NCBI RefSeq assembly: GCF_009497155.1
Contig: NZ_WINI01000004.1
Location: 124,001-188,000, forward strand
Direction: 5' to 3'
Source of the DNA: Glaciimonas soli
Lineage (GTDB): Bacteria > Pseudomonadota > Gammaproteobacteria > Burkholderiales > Burkholderiaceae_D
Length of the DNA: 64,000 nt
Part shown: piece by piece, positions 9,508 through 18,490 of the stretch
Layout of the letters: each line of letters begins with the position of its first letter
How positions within the stretch are numbered: position 1 is the stretch's first letter
Position numbers and translations under genes: made by a program
The notes under the pieces: generated by a model
What the model saw: the letters and a program-made list of their open reading frames with translations, nothing else
What the model was told of the DNA's origin: nothing
Database searches by the model: none

Positions 9508-9891
9508 TTAAGGATTTACCGGTACCTTTGGAACGCGCTGTGCCGGGTCGTAAAAAAACTGTTCTTCGGCTATGCGCTCGCCTTCCCATCGTTGGTATGC
9601 CAACTCCTCCATCTCGGTGACGCTTCCATTCAGCCATTCGAAACGAAATATCCAGCGCACGACCACCTTGTCGCCATTCACGAAGACTGGACGAACGCAT
9701 GTCGACGTCAGCGAAGCCGCCCTGGCTAAAACGTTCCGTTCATTTGCCACAAGATGTTCACGTCCGACTCTGGGTGCTGACTGATTTTCTTGCATCGAAG
9801 CGTCTTCTGTATAAAATTCTTCGAGAGCTTCGGCGTGAGCATTCTGCTCAACTCTTGCGATGAATTTTTCTATGGTTGCTGGTGTAGGCAT
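9508..9891 (-). CDS. SnoaL-like / NTF2-fold protein
   Basis: This is a 127-aa protein of the SnoaL-like NTF2 superfamily. The start is typical (TIEKFIARVEQNAHAEALEE), followed by FYTEDASMQENQS, a central strand pair (GDKVVVRWIFRFEWLNG) and a final EEQFFYDPAQR strand. Such proteins are small-molecule-binding domains, isomerases or of unknown role, and nothing in the sequence fixes the ligand. It is a single gene. Confidence 0.75.
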   Translation of the reverse strand: MPTPATIEKFIARVEQNAHAEALEEFYTEDASMQENQSAPRVGREHLVANERNVLARAASLTSTCVRPVFVNGDKVVVRWIFRFEWLNGSVTEMEELAYQRWEGERIAEEQFFYDPAQRVPKVPVNP

Positions 9892-9989
9892 AGTGTTTTC
9901 TCATTAAGTTATTAATAAAGAGCGCAAACAATAAAACAGCTGGATACACACATGGATGTGATGCATCATTTTTCAACTTTGACCAACGC

Positions 9990-11882
9990 TTACACCGCCC
10001 AACAAGCACAGCCTAGCGCACCCCAGAACGACTTCAGGTCGCTAATGGGCAGCTGGCTAGTCCAGGCTGTTGCATGTTGGTGTCCATGTACTCCGCAGGA
10101 ATGACTGCAACCGCATGCGGCTGCAAACTTGTGCGTGTTTTTGCCTGAGTTGGTACTGTGAGTTTGCGCCCATGCACCATAACCACCGAAAGTACGAACC
10201 GGCGACCAATCCGGCATGGCTGGCGGCGGTGGGTTATCGTCAAAGATGGTAAATTCACCAGCGCCATACACCACGCGTCCGCCAACGACGGTGAGTTCGC
10301 ATGCGATGTCAGTTATTTCGCTTTCGGGACAACTAAAATAATCGCGATCCGGAACCGTCAGGTCCGCGAACTGCCCGACCGCGATTCGTCCTTTTTTTCC
10401 TTCTTCGTTTGAGAACCAGGTGACATTCTCTGTCCACATGCGCAAGGCAGTCTCACGATCCAGACAGTTGGCGCGAGGATAGAGCTGCATGCCACCAACC
10501 GTTTTTCCGGTCACCAGCCACGACAGCGATACCCAAGGATTGTAAGAGGCAACGCGGGTAGCATCGGTGCCGGCAGATATTTTTACTCCCGCTTCGATGA
10601 TACGCGTGACCGGCGGCGTCGCCTGTGCAGCACCGGGACCATAGCGCTCGACGAAATATTCGCCTTGATACGCCATCCGGTGTTGCACGGCGATGCCGCC
10701 ACCTAATGCGGCGATTCTGTCGATTGATTTGTCGGATATCGTTTCGGCATGATCGAAGAACCAATTCAGACCTGCGAGCGGAATATCCTGATTCACTTTT
10801 TCGAACACATCAAGTGCCCGCGTAATGGTTTCGTCGTAGGTCGCATGCATGCGCCATGGCCAACGATTTTCAGCGAGGATGCGAACCACGCCTTCAAGAT
10901 CTTCTTCCATTTCCGGCACCATATCGGGCCTGGGCTGACGAAAATCTTCAAAGTCCGCGGCAGAGAACACCAGCATTTCACCCGCGCCGTTGTGGCGGAA
11001 ATAGTCATTGCCTTGCTTGTATTTCGAGGTTTTCGTCCAGTTCAGGAAATCCTCTTTTTCACCCTGCGGTTTCTGAGTAAAAAGATTGTAGGCCAGGCGT
11101 ATAGTCAGCTGTCCCTCGTCGTCGAGTTTTTGTATGACCTGATAATCCTCTGGATAATTCTGAAAACCACCACCTGCATCAATCGCGCCGGTTACACCCA
11201 AACGATTCAAATCACGCATGAAATGGCGCGTCGAATTGAATTGATATTCAAAAGGAAGTTTTGGCCCTTTGGCCAACGTTGCGTAAAGAATCGCAGCATT
11301 TGGTTTCGCCAGCAGCAAGCCCGTCGGTTCGCCAGCGCTGTTATGCTCTATTTTTCCTCCCGCTGGCGCCAGCGTATCTTTGGTATAACCACAAGCTCTC
11401 AGGGCTGCGCCATTGAGTAATGCACGGTCGTACAGATGCAGAATAAATACAGGCGTATCAGGCGCAATGGCATTAATTTCTTCCAGCGTCGGCAATCGTT
11501 TTTCCACAAACTGATGTTCTGTAAAGCCGCCGACGACGCGCACCCATTGTGGGGCGGGCGTGATGGCGACCTGATGCCGCAACATCTCCATCGCATCGGC
11601 TAGCGACCGGACACCGTCCCAACGCAACTCCATATTGAAATTCAGTCCACCGCGAATGATATGCAAGTGATTGTCGATCAGGCCAGGAGTGACACGGCGC
11701 CCTTTGAGATCAATCAGACGTGTATTTTCTTTTGCCAGCGGCAGAATATCTTCATCGCGGCCCACAGCTGTAAAAACGCCATCACGAATGGCAACGGCAG
11801 TGGCGGTGGGGTTACGACGATCTAGCGTGGTGAACTGGCCGCGATACAAAATCAATTCGGGTGCTGGAAGAGTAGCGGACAT
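9990..11882 (-). CDS. YtcJ-like amidohydrolase with Cys/His-rich C-terminal tail
   Basis: This is a metal-dependent hydrolase of the amidohydrolase superfamily, YtcJ/Amidohydro_3 group, 630 aa. The N-terminal composite beta domain leads into VTPGLIDNHLHIIRGG, where the HxH metal ligands sit. Further metal-site segments are WRMHATYDETI, WFFDHAETI and the SAGTDATRVASYNPW region with the catalytic Asp. Its substrate is unknown. The last 50 residues, after the expected end of the fold (PVRTFGGYGAWA), are unusual: they contain ACGCSHSCGVHGHQHATAW and finish GALGCACWAV, rich in Cys and His, and suggest an added metal-binding tail. Confidence 0.88.
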   Translation of the reverse strand: MSATLPAPELILYRGQFTTLDRRNPTATAVAIRDGVFTAVGRDEDILPLAKENTRLIDLKGRRVTPGLIDNHLHIIRGGLNFNMELRWDGVRSLADAMEMLRHQVAITPAPQWVRVVGGFTEHQFVEKRLPTLEEINAIAPDTPVFILHLYDRALLNGAALRACGYTKDTLAPAGGKIEHNSAGEPTGLLLAKPNAAILYATLAKGPKLPFEYQFNSTRHFMRDLNRLGVTGAIDAGGGFQNYPEDYQVIQKLDDEGQLTIRLAYNLFTQKPQGEKEDFLNWTKTSKYKQGNDYFRHNGAGEMLVFSAADFEDFRQPRPDMVPEMEEDLEGVVRILAENRWPWRMHATYDETITRALDVFEKVNQDIPLAGLNWFFDHAETISDKSIDRIAALGGGIAVQHRMAYQGEYFVERYGPGAAQATPPVTRIIEAGVKISAGTDATRVASYNPWVSLSWLVTGKTVGGMQLYPRANCLDRETALRMWTENVTWFSNEEGKKGRIAVGQFADLTVPDRDYFSCPESEITDIACELTVVGGRVVYGAGEFTIFDDNPPPPAMPDWSPVRTFGGYGAWAQTHSTNSGKNTHKFAAACGCSHSCGVHGHQHATAWTSQLPISDLKSFWGALGCACWAV

Positions 11883-11995
11883 AAGTCATTTCTCCTAAGA
11901 CAACTTCTTGACGTTTAATCAAATGATCTTGCAGCTGAATACCGACATCCTCACAGCCAATCCGCACTATATCAGGCATGGCAAAACCGCACTTC

Positions 11996-12011
11996 AGGTT
12001 CAGCTGAACCT
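11996..12011. repeat. 16-bp perfect palindrome at the capsule operon end
   Basis: AGGTTCAGCTGAACCT is a perfect 16-bp palindrome lying between the kpsS stop (12067) and the amidohydrolase start (11882), both leftward. It could be an operator upstream of the amidohydrolase. As a hairpin it lacks a T-tract, so a terminator role for the capsule operon is less likely. Confidence 0.4.
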
Positions 12012-12066
12012 TCAGCGAAGCGCAGATCAGCTCACATTGAAAAATCTTAGGTAATCGCCCGAGCGC

Positions 12067-13362
12067 TTACGGGCAAAGAGGTGCCTGTGAGGAAGTCGGT
12101 TGACAGGATTTCTCGTCAACCGCATCTATTACTTCAGGTTCATCGACAGATGCCGACCACTGCAAGCCTGCATAAGAACCTGCAATATCCAACTGTCGGT
12201 AGAAGTTCCCATTCAATTGCGTGTGCTCAATCAGGTAGTTTCTAAAACGTTGGTAAAGCTCACCATTGACTGGTTGTTCTTCAGCTTGCCTCCAGAATTG
12301 GTCCAGTGAACCTTGAAAAGTTAAGCCCGGGATATCGTAAATGGCCTCGCCACACACCATCAGAGGCGTGCTGTGATGCAAGGCAGAAAGACCCACGGTG
12401 CTGTTCACTAACACCACGCCACGTGCGTGCTCCAGCAGTGTTGGCAAATGCTGATCATGGATATAACGTACGCTGTCCTGAATGCCATGCCTCCGGGCCA
12501 GCTCGGCAATCAGCCGTGTGTGGTCGTGATAGCCCCTATCCATAGGATGGTGCTTGATGACTAAATGCGTGCCGGGCGGTGCGAATTGGGCGAAGGAAGT
12601 CAGCGTGCAATCAATGAAGGCGGCAATTGATTCAAAATCAGAATGTACATGCATCTGCGCATCGTTGTGTACCTGCAATACAACCAGATAGAATTGCTTC
12701 GTCAACGTCGACGACAATTCTGCCTGACTGCCTTTTTCCTTACGCGCGAAATATTGCTTGCGCCAGATACTCCTAAGCCACGGAATTCCCTCCCAAAGGG
12801 AAAGCGGCCGATGATGTTCATAATGACGAAAAACTGGCCGTAACAGCGCACTGGCCAGGTAATATGACATCGCCCACCATGTCGCATGCCAAAAGGCATT
12901 GCCGACCGCGATATTTTGTGGAATATCAACGATAGGCTTGTTCAAATAAACAGCCGGATCGCGAGGAATCTGAGAGTAGCCATTAACCCCAAACCGCTCC
13001 AGAGTAATGTAATCAGGTCGAACATACCCTTCTTCAAATACCCCTATCTCAATGCCGCGTCCTGCTGCAATTTCATGGGCAATACCATGCATTGCCCGGC
13101 AATCCCCGAACAACAACACGACGTCGATCTTGTGTTCGCTGAGTACCCGCTCGAAAAAAGCCGGCCACTCCTCGACTCTCCCTCTGAACAGAATGGATCC
13201 GCTGGAAGAAAACAGCCAGTCACCGCCATTAAAATTAACCTTGGAAACCTGCGCGCCTGCGCGTGTCAGATCGCGCCCGAGTTTCTTGAAAAATGGGCCC
13301 AGCGGTCCCTGCAATAATAAGACACGCTTACTTTTGAATTCGGAGAGTCCACTCTTAATCAC
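12067..13362 (-). CDS. kpsS: capsular polysaccharide Kdo transferase KpsS-like
   Basis: This is a cytoplasmic glycosyltransferase of the KpsS/LipB family (431 aa). In group 2 capsules KpsS adds the first beta-Kdo to lysophosphatidylglycerol to start the lipid anchor. Family features include the N-terminal KRVLLLQGPLGPFFKKLGRD, the central VFEEGYVRPDYITLERFG, and the C-terminal THLVIKHHPMDRGYHDH and VLVNSTVGLSALHHSTPLMV. Its start overlaps the kpsC-like stop (ATGA), so the two are translationally coupled. It is the last gene of the capsule operon. Confidence 0.9.
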   Translation of the reverse strand: MIKSGLSEFKSKRVLLLQGPLGPFFKKLGRDLTRAGAQVSKVNFNGGDWLFSSSGSILFRGRVEEWPAFFERVLSEHKIDVVLLFGDCRAMHGIAHEIAAGRGIEIGVFEEGYVRPDYITLERFGVNGYSQIPRDPAVYLNKPIVDIPQNIAVGNAFWHATWWAMSYYLASALLRPVFRHYEHHRPLSLWEGIPWLRSIWRKQYFARKEKGSQAELSSTLTKQFYLVVLQVHNDAQMHVHSDFESIAAFIDCTLTSFAQFAPPGTHLVIKHHPMDRGYHDHTRLIAELARRHGIQDSVRYIHDQHLPTLLEHARGVVLVNSTVGLSALHHSTPLMVCGEAIYDIPGLTFQGSLDQFWRQAEEQPVNGELYQRFRNYLIEHTQLNGNFYRQLDIAGSYAGLQWSASVDEPEVIDAVDEKSCQPTSSQAPLCP

Positions 13363-14441
13363 CGTTTACTCCCGACTATACGTAATGCTAAAAGTAAGCC
13401 CATTCGTAATACTTTTCGCCACCATGGCATCCGCTTCGGCGTCGCCGCACGCCAGGCCAATAACTCATCCAGTGCTTGCTCTGGCGTCGTAAAACCACTT
13501 GCCACACTACGGCTGATATAAATCGGATACAAAATCAGTGTTCCAGCCACCAACGCATGCAGGGATAAATGGCGGGTACGGCGAGCCACTGGAATGACAT
13601 CCTTCGTCAATCCCCATCCCGCGTAAAACGGTTGCCCATAACAAGTCACCGGCTTATCGCGCAATAGTGCCTCGAAGCCTGCCAGCGAAGTCAGCACGTG
13701 CACTTCATCGACCGCAGGGAGTATTTCCCCCATCGCAATATCCATCACCACTTCGTCACACCATTGCCGCGCGGTGCGCTCACCCTGACCTTTGGCGCGC
13801 AGTCCGGCCACGACGTCTGGATGCGGTTTATACACGACGTAAGCATCCGGGTTCGCTGCCCGCACCGCTTGCAACAAACCCATGTTGCTGACGATTCCCG
13901 GTGCACCAAATTGAATCGAGGCATCCGTTTCCACTTGGCCGGGCACCAAAATCACCCGCTTTGCCAGTGACGGACGTTGCCAATTACCGGAACCAACGTT
14001 GTATTTGGTGAGCCCGTTTTCCACAATCCGGCGACGCAAGGAATATGCCCGTTCCAGCAACTCGTCGGTAAATTCGCTAGTCTGTAACAGATACTCCAAA
14101 TCCGATGGTTGCGTGGCATCGTAATAAATTCCTCGCTGATCAATCACCCACGAAACCGGATGGATCAAATCCGCACCTAATCCTACGGAGCGCAAAAACC
14201 CGTCTTCCATCCGAATGACCTGAACATCCGATGTCAGCCCTGCGGGCAAAGGATGGCTCCCCCACAATAGCAAAGCGCTTCCCGACGGCAGATATTTAGC
14301 ATGCCCCGCACGAATAAAACGCACCGTCACATTCCCGATAAAACGGCGGACGATAGCGCGCTTCCGGAAAGAAAATCCATAGGCAAAAACGCTGGCAGGC
14401 AAGGCACGAATACCTCCTGCAACACTCGCGGAGTGCGTCAT
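13359..14441 (-). CDS. single-module KpsC-like Kdo transferase
   Basis: This protein is related to KpsC, the enzyme that builds the poly-Kdo linker by adding alternating beta-Kdo residues. Classical KpsC has two similar glycosyltransferase modules in about 675 aa. This one has 360 aa and only one module. Recognisable segments are LLWGSHPLPAG, RMEDGFLRSVGLGADLIHP, ILVPGQVETDASIQFG, YVVYKPHPDVVAG and VHVLTSLAGFEALLRDKPV. It overlaps genes on both sides by 4 bp. With one module it may make only one of the two linkages, and the linker may be shorter or may need a second enzyme encoded elsewhere. Confidence 0.88.
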   Translation of the reverse strand: MTHSASVAGGIRALPASVFAYGFSFRKRAIVRRFIGNVTVRFIRAGHAKYLPSGSALLLWGSHPLPAGLTSDVQVIRMEDGFLRSVGLGADLIHPVSWVIDQRGIYYDATQPSDLEYLLQTSEFTDELLERAYSLRRRIVENGLTKYNVGSGNWQRPSLAKRVILVPGQVETDASIQFGAPGIVSNMGLLQAVRAANPDAYVVYKPHPDVVAGLRAKGQGERTARQWCDEVVMDIAMGEILPAVDEVHVLTSLAGFEALLRDKPVTCYGQPFYAGWGLTKDVIPVARRTRHLSLHALVAGTLILYPIYISRSVASGFTTPEQALDELLAWRAATPKRMPWWRKVLRMGLLLALRIVGSKR

Positions 14442-15604
14442 TTCACGGTCTCCTGCAAACGCTCCAGCAATTGCTCAACCAACTGAAAATGCGTTACCCA
14501 TGTAGGCGGCACGAAATGCACCATGCGATTTAACTGTGCAGTTCGCCCCGGAGAGTCAGTATTGGTATAGGCCTCGATGCGTGTCATCCAGCCCATAACG
14601 TCCAGCGGATCCAGATAATCGGGGATATCGCCTGCAATTTCCCGAAATACCGGTAAATCACTCGCGATGACAGGAATCCCAGCCGTCAACGCTTCCACCA
14701 GCGGCATGCCATAGCCCTCAACAAAAGACGGAAACAGCAAAGCTTGCGAATGATGCAGATAAGTGGCCAGGTCAGCATCGGAGCAATCCGGCAATTCTGT
14801 TACTACTCCACGCAAGTCTTCACAGCGTTCAAGTAGATCAATGACATTTTCACATTCCCAGCCGCGCTGCCCGATCACCACTAACTTAGGTGCACGCGTT
14901 CCCATGCGCTCCACCAGGCGCCGCCAAAGCTGCAACATCAGCCAGTGATTTTTACGCGGTTCAATGGTACTAAGCATGACGAAATACGGCTCCGCCATTG
15001 GTCGGACGAAAGCAGGTGCAGTGAACTGCGGCGCCGCTAACAGCGCAACCATCGCCGGTGGCATAGGCTTGCCAGCCTTTTGCGCAAAATGGTTCAACTC
15101 GTCCAGCGTCGCTTGTGAATTCGCAATCACGCCGCTAGCCAGATCTAATACATTGTTCATCCTGATCACATGCTTACCCTGCTCTCCGGGCCTGCAATAT
15201 TCCGGATGGGTAATCGGAATCAAATCATGCACCACAAACAATGGTCGTACGCCCTGCCGCCGCAATTGCCTCGGATAAGATGTTTGCTCCAAACCGCTGT
15301 GGCCGGTATTGAACAGAAATGCATCTTTCAGATGGCGATTACCCGGCCATTTGAAACATTCCCGCCCTACCAGCCATCGCACTGTCCGATTGAAATCGGC
15401 AGAAGGTGTTAGTAATTTGCTGAACAATATTCGCGACGCTGCCTGAGGCAGCACTATCGTGCGCCCACTGACACGCACCAGCGCTTTCGCCCGCTCAGAA
15501 AAATGCCGTATATACGCCAAACCGACGCGATCCACCCCTGTTGGTAATCGTCCCGTCATGGAACGATCCAACAATCGGGTCACGTCGATTAATATTTCAC
15601 GCAT
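14438..15604 (-). CDS. GT4-type glycosyltransferase
   Basis: This is a retaining glycosyltransferase of the GT-B fold (family GT4), 388 aa, acting in the cytoplasm on the capsule repeat unit or linker. The C-terminal Rossmann domain has the hallmarks STIEPRKNHWLMLQLWRRL, LVVIGQRGWECENVI and SFVEGYGMPLVEALTAGIP with the E-x7-E pair. The N-terminal segment (ILIDVTRLLDRSMTGRLPTG) marks the subgroup. A TTG at 15631 could extend the protein by nine residues, but the ATG at 15604 gives the usual N-terminus. The donor sugar is unknown, with GDP-mannose made by ManC one candidate. Confidence 0.85.
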   Translation of the reverse strand: MREILIDVTRLLDRSMTGRLPTGVDRVGLAYIRHFSERAKALVRVSGRTIVLPQAASRILFSKLLTPSADFNRTVRWLVGRECFKWPGNRHLKDAFLFNTGHSGLEQTSYPRQLRRQGVRPLFVVHDLIPITHPEYCRPGEQGKHVIRMNNVLDLASGVIANSQATLDELNHFAQKAGKPMPPAMVALLAAPQFTAPAFVRPMAEPYFVMLSTIEPRKNHWLMLQLWRRLVERMGTRAPKLVVIGQRGWECENVIDLLERCEDLRGVVTELPDCSDADLATYLHHSQALLFPSFVEGYGMPLVEALTAGIPVIASDLPVFREIAGDIPDYLDPLDVMGWMTRIEAYTNTDSPGRTAQLNRMVHFVPPTWVTHFQLVEQLLERLQETVK

Positions 15605-15636
15605 GGGCAAAAACCGAATGGGTAAAGCCAAACAAT

Positions 15637-16827
15637 TTACCTAGAGATGCTGACGACACTAGCCACTGGATAAATTGCGGAAACGACTAAATTAAGAAAT
15701 TTCTGCAGCTCAGCAGCAGGCGCATTTGATACGTACAACACATCCTTGTTTTCAATCGGGAAGCTTTGCGCAACGAAGAAGGATGCCGGATCCTTGAGAT
15801 TGACACGATAAATCACCGGTATTTTTCCTTCAGGTGTCATCTCTACTTTCTTACCGCCTAAATCAATCGCATCAGGCGACTCGAAGCGGAAAATAAAAAC
15901 ACCTTGCGCATCGGCGCGGCTGTCCTGCAGCCCACCGACGCGAGCCAGAGCCTGAGCCAAGGAAATTCCCTTCGCTTCGAAATTCATTTCATCATTCTTG
16001 CCGGTCGCTCCGAGCACTGTAAAACTAAGCGACTGAAATAACGACGTAATCACATCACCTGGCTGCAGAACGATATTTTGCTTCGGATCACGGATAATCG
16101 TATCGAGCGGTAAGGCCTGAACCTGATCGCCACGCGTAACCTGCAACGTCATCTTGTTAACCGGTTGACGTACTCCTCCCGCCGCGGCCAATGCATCCAA
16201 CAGCCGCTCGCCACGCGCAGTCAGCGGCATGCGCGTGCTGGCAGTCACCTCGCCAACCACAGTCACGTTCGCTGTGTTGTTGCGAATCATTCGGACCAAC
16301 ACTTGCGGTTGATTCGCTTTGCCTTTCAGTCGACGCACAATCTCAGCTTCAATTTGTTGCGGACTGCGCCCGTTAGCGGGTATCTGTCCTGCAAACGGAA
16401 TATTGATCGTCCCGTCGCTGCTCACCATTTGTTCGGGGAGGGTAGTTACACGTGTGGTAGCCGGCCCTGAACTCGCATCCATCGCACCACCACCAAACAG
16501 TGCTGCAGGCGGTGCCTCCCAGATTGACACTTCAATCACATCACCTGAACCAATAACATAGCCAGCTTTCGCAGGCGCGTTAAATTTTTCAGAAAACAGA
16601 CTCTGCTTTTGGTTGGCAAGCAATTTGCGGGTTACAGCGTCATTAACATCCACTATCTGGATACCGGTCCCAGGTTGAGCGTCAGTGACCGCTTGCACTT
16701 GCGCATAGTTCGGCCCTGAAGATGGCAGCCAACTTGGCGAGACGGCACAGCCGGTTAATGTGATTGTTATGGCGGCAGCCGCACAGCCAGTAATCAGCCG
16801 GCGGCAATCCTTTTGCGATAATTTCAT
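15637..16827 (-). CDS. kpsD: capsule polysaccharide export lipoprotein KpsD/Wza-like
   Basis: This is an outer-membrane polysaccharide export (OPX) protein of 396 aa. It has a lipoprotein signal (TITLTGCAVSPSW, lipidated Cys near residue 27). The polysaccharide export domain begins AGYVIGSGDVIEVSIWEAPP, followed by two SLBB-type domains (NVTVVGEVTASTRMPLTARG and SFTVLGATGKNDEMNFEAKG). It forms the outer-membrane end of the KpsM/T/E conduit. It sits between the variable biosynthesis genes and the kpsC/S genes rather than beside kpsE. Confidence 0.9.
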   Translation of the reverse strand: MKLSQKDCRRLITGCAAAAITITLTGCAVSPSWLPSSGPNYAQVQAVTDAQPGTGIQIVDVNDAVTRKLLANQKQSLFSEKFNAPAKAGYVIGSGDVIEVSIWEAPPAALFGGGAMDASSGPATTRVTTLPEQMVSSDGTINIPFAGQIPANGRSPQQIEAEIVRRLKGKANQPQVLVRMIRNNTANVTVVGEVTASTRMPLTARGERLLDALAAAGGVRQPVNKMTLQVTRGDQVQALPLDTIIRDPKQNIVLQPGDVITSLFQSLSFTVLGATGKNDEMNFEAKGISLAQALARVGGLQDSRADAQGVFIFRFESPDAIDLGGKKVEMTPEGKIPVIYRVNLKDPASFFVAQSFPIENKDVLYVSNAPAAELQKFLNLVVSAIYPVASVVSISR

Positions 16828-16833
16828 ATTATT

Positions 16834-17106
16834 TTATTTCCGGACAACGACATCGGATTTTGCAAAATTGACGATATCCTTGGCGTTGAGGTGAAACTCT
16901 GGCAACAAGGAAGATGCGCATGCAGCGATAAATACAAGGCCGCTAAGCATGTAAGCAAACGAAGTGAGGACACTGATGGAACCAAGGACCAAAGGAATCA
17001 GGCTGAGTATGATGGATGTTCCATATGAAATTCCCATATATCTCAAAGAGAAAAACATAATCAATGACAATACGATGGATTTAGAAATGCGAAAAAATAT
17101 TTCCAT
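16834..17106 (-). CDS. small membrane protein in the capsule operon
   Basis: This is a 90-aa protein with no recognised family. It is mostly hydrophobic with two or three likely membrane segments (IVLSLIMFFSLRYMGIS, IILSLIPLVLGSISVLTSFA, and MLSGLVFIAACASSLLPEF) and a short polar C-terminus. It starts 58 bp after the GH99-like gene and ends 6 bp before kpsD, so it is co-transcribed with the export lipoprotein. A role in assembly or anchoring of the export complex is only an inference from position. Confidence 0.55.
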   Translation of the reverse strand: MEIFFRISKSIVLSLIMFFSLRYMGISYGTSIILSLIPLVLGSISVLTSFAYMLSGLVFIAACASSLLPEFHLNAKDIVNFAKSDVVVRK

Positions 17107-17164
17107 AAGGTTCTTTATAAGTTGAGGTTGAAATTAAAATTGAGGTTTAAATTTAGAATGCAAA

Positions 17165-18490
17165 TCAAGGCCTAAGAACTGCGTCCATGTTTTTTGGTGG
17201 CGCCTGACGTAGTCGTAAATACTCTGCTGCTTTTCCCGTAACACGCAAGTACCAGTCATCCGGCAAAGCACAGCCATCTTGATTCAGAAAAACCATGGTT
17301 GCGCCAGTGGGTAGTTTGTCTTTACGCGTTTCGACAGGGAACAGAGCGGTTCCTTCATCCACTTCATCGAACATGGCGGCATACAGCGTTTCAACATGTG
17401 CGTCGAGCAGATTGGAAACCTGATGCCAGAGGAATTTCCCACAATTACGTGGAGTCCGATTAAGGACAGCCTGATCTTTATTACCTCTATTGGTCATCAA
17501 GTTATACCAGGAAAACCCAGGAGAAATCACCGGCATATATTCCAGTTTCAAACGCTTAGTCTCGGCAAGATCGGGAACAACATTATTTTTTATAAATACG
17601 TCGGCCTCTTCGTCGTTGGAAAAACGCCCAACAGACCATGGACTAATGACGTCGTAACTGCGATACACCTTGGCCCAAGATGGATCCGACTTAGAGTCAC
17701 CGGAAAGGGTACGCCAGTGCGTCGGTACACCGCCGATTAGCGTCACTGCTTGGAGACCATCATGCCCACCTTTCAAGTCGTTGATCAGCGCGGCAACTTC
17801 ATCCGCTGTGCCGGGGCGATCTCCGAAACCAAAGCCCCATAACTGAAGCACAGGTTTACCGTGTTCCTTTAAATAGCTGGGACTTGTTGTGATTTTCAAC
17901 TCATCCACCAAATGGTGCCAGTCGTTGCGAATATCCTCGACCACCGTTTTGGGATTAGCTCCAGAAACGTCATAGGTCACATAGAAAACCCGATCGCTAG
18001 CCACCGATGCAAGACGGACATTCTTTATGACATTATCGCCACGACGTTTCTTCTCTGGGGTCACTAGTTCCCCGACGAAACGCTGCACCGCAGCACCATC
18101 AATGCCATGCTCAGCCATCCAACGGAAGTGCGTCGCAACGACACGTTGGTTCTGCGACGAAAAAAGCAAAATCGCACTTCCATCCGGCCTGCTAAGTCCT
18201 GTATCACATAGATCTTCCGCATCGATTCCGCGAATCGAAGGCAGAAGATCAACAGTGAAATGATCCTGCTGGACGCGACCCAAAAACCAGTGCTGCCAAT
18301 TGTCATTTTTTTCAAAATCGCCTGGACAACCGAACCAGCCTTGATAACCCACAATCATCTTTCCCGCTAGACCTGTTTTCGCATCTGAAGCATGTCCAAC
18401 GCTACACATTAGTAATGCCGAGAAAACGCAAAATGCGGTAGTCAACCATCCCCTAAATATATATTTTATTTTTATCATCATTATCTTCAA
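17165..18490 (-). CDS. secreted GH99/GH71-like glycoside hydrolase
   Basis: This is an exported protein of 441 aa with an N-terminal signal sequence (CVFSALLMCSVGHAS). The segment IVGYQGWFGCPGDFE followed by NWQHWFLG is typical of the GH71/GH99-like clan. Near the C-terminus FDEVDEGTALFP (residues 374-385) parallels the NEWHEGT catalytic segment of GH99 endo-mannosidases, keeping two Glu residues three apart (E376, E379). It overlaps the upstream gene by 4 bp (ATGA), so it belongs to the capsule operon. A plausible role is trimming or clearing capsule polymer in the periplasm. The substrate is not known, but mannose would fit ManC. Confidence 0.78.
   Translation of the reverse strand: MKIMMIKIKYIFRGWLTTAFCVFSALLMCSVGHASDAKTGLAGKMIVGYQGWFGCPGDFEKNDNWQHWFLGRVQQDHFTVDLLPSIRGIDAEDLCDTGLSRPDGSAILLFSSQNQRVVATHFRWMAEHGIDGAAVQRFVGELVTPEKKRRGDNVIKNVRLASVASDRVFYVTYDVSGANPKTVVEDIRNDWHHLVDELKITTSPSYLKEHGKPVLQLWGFGFGDRPGTADEVAALINDLKGGHDGLQAVTLIGGVPTHWRTLSGDSKSDPSWAKVYRSYDVISPWSVGRFSNDEEADVFIKNNVVPDLAETKRLKLEYMPVISPGFSWYNLMTNRGNKDQAVLNRTPRNCGKFLWHQVSNLLDAHVETLYAAMFDEVDEGTALFPVETRKDKLPTGATMVFLNQDGCALPDDWYLRVTGKAAEYLRLRQAPPKNMDAVLRP

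Noticed and set aside
10749-11420. 223-codon plus-strand open frame
   Set aside because: It lies entirely antisense to the well-supported amidohydrolase and has no domain.
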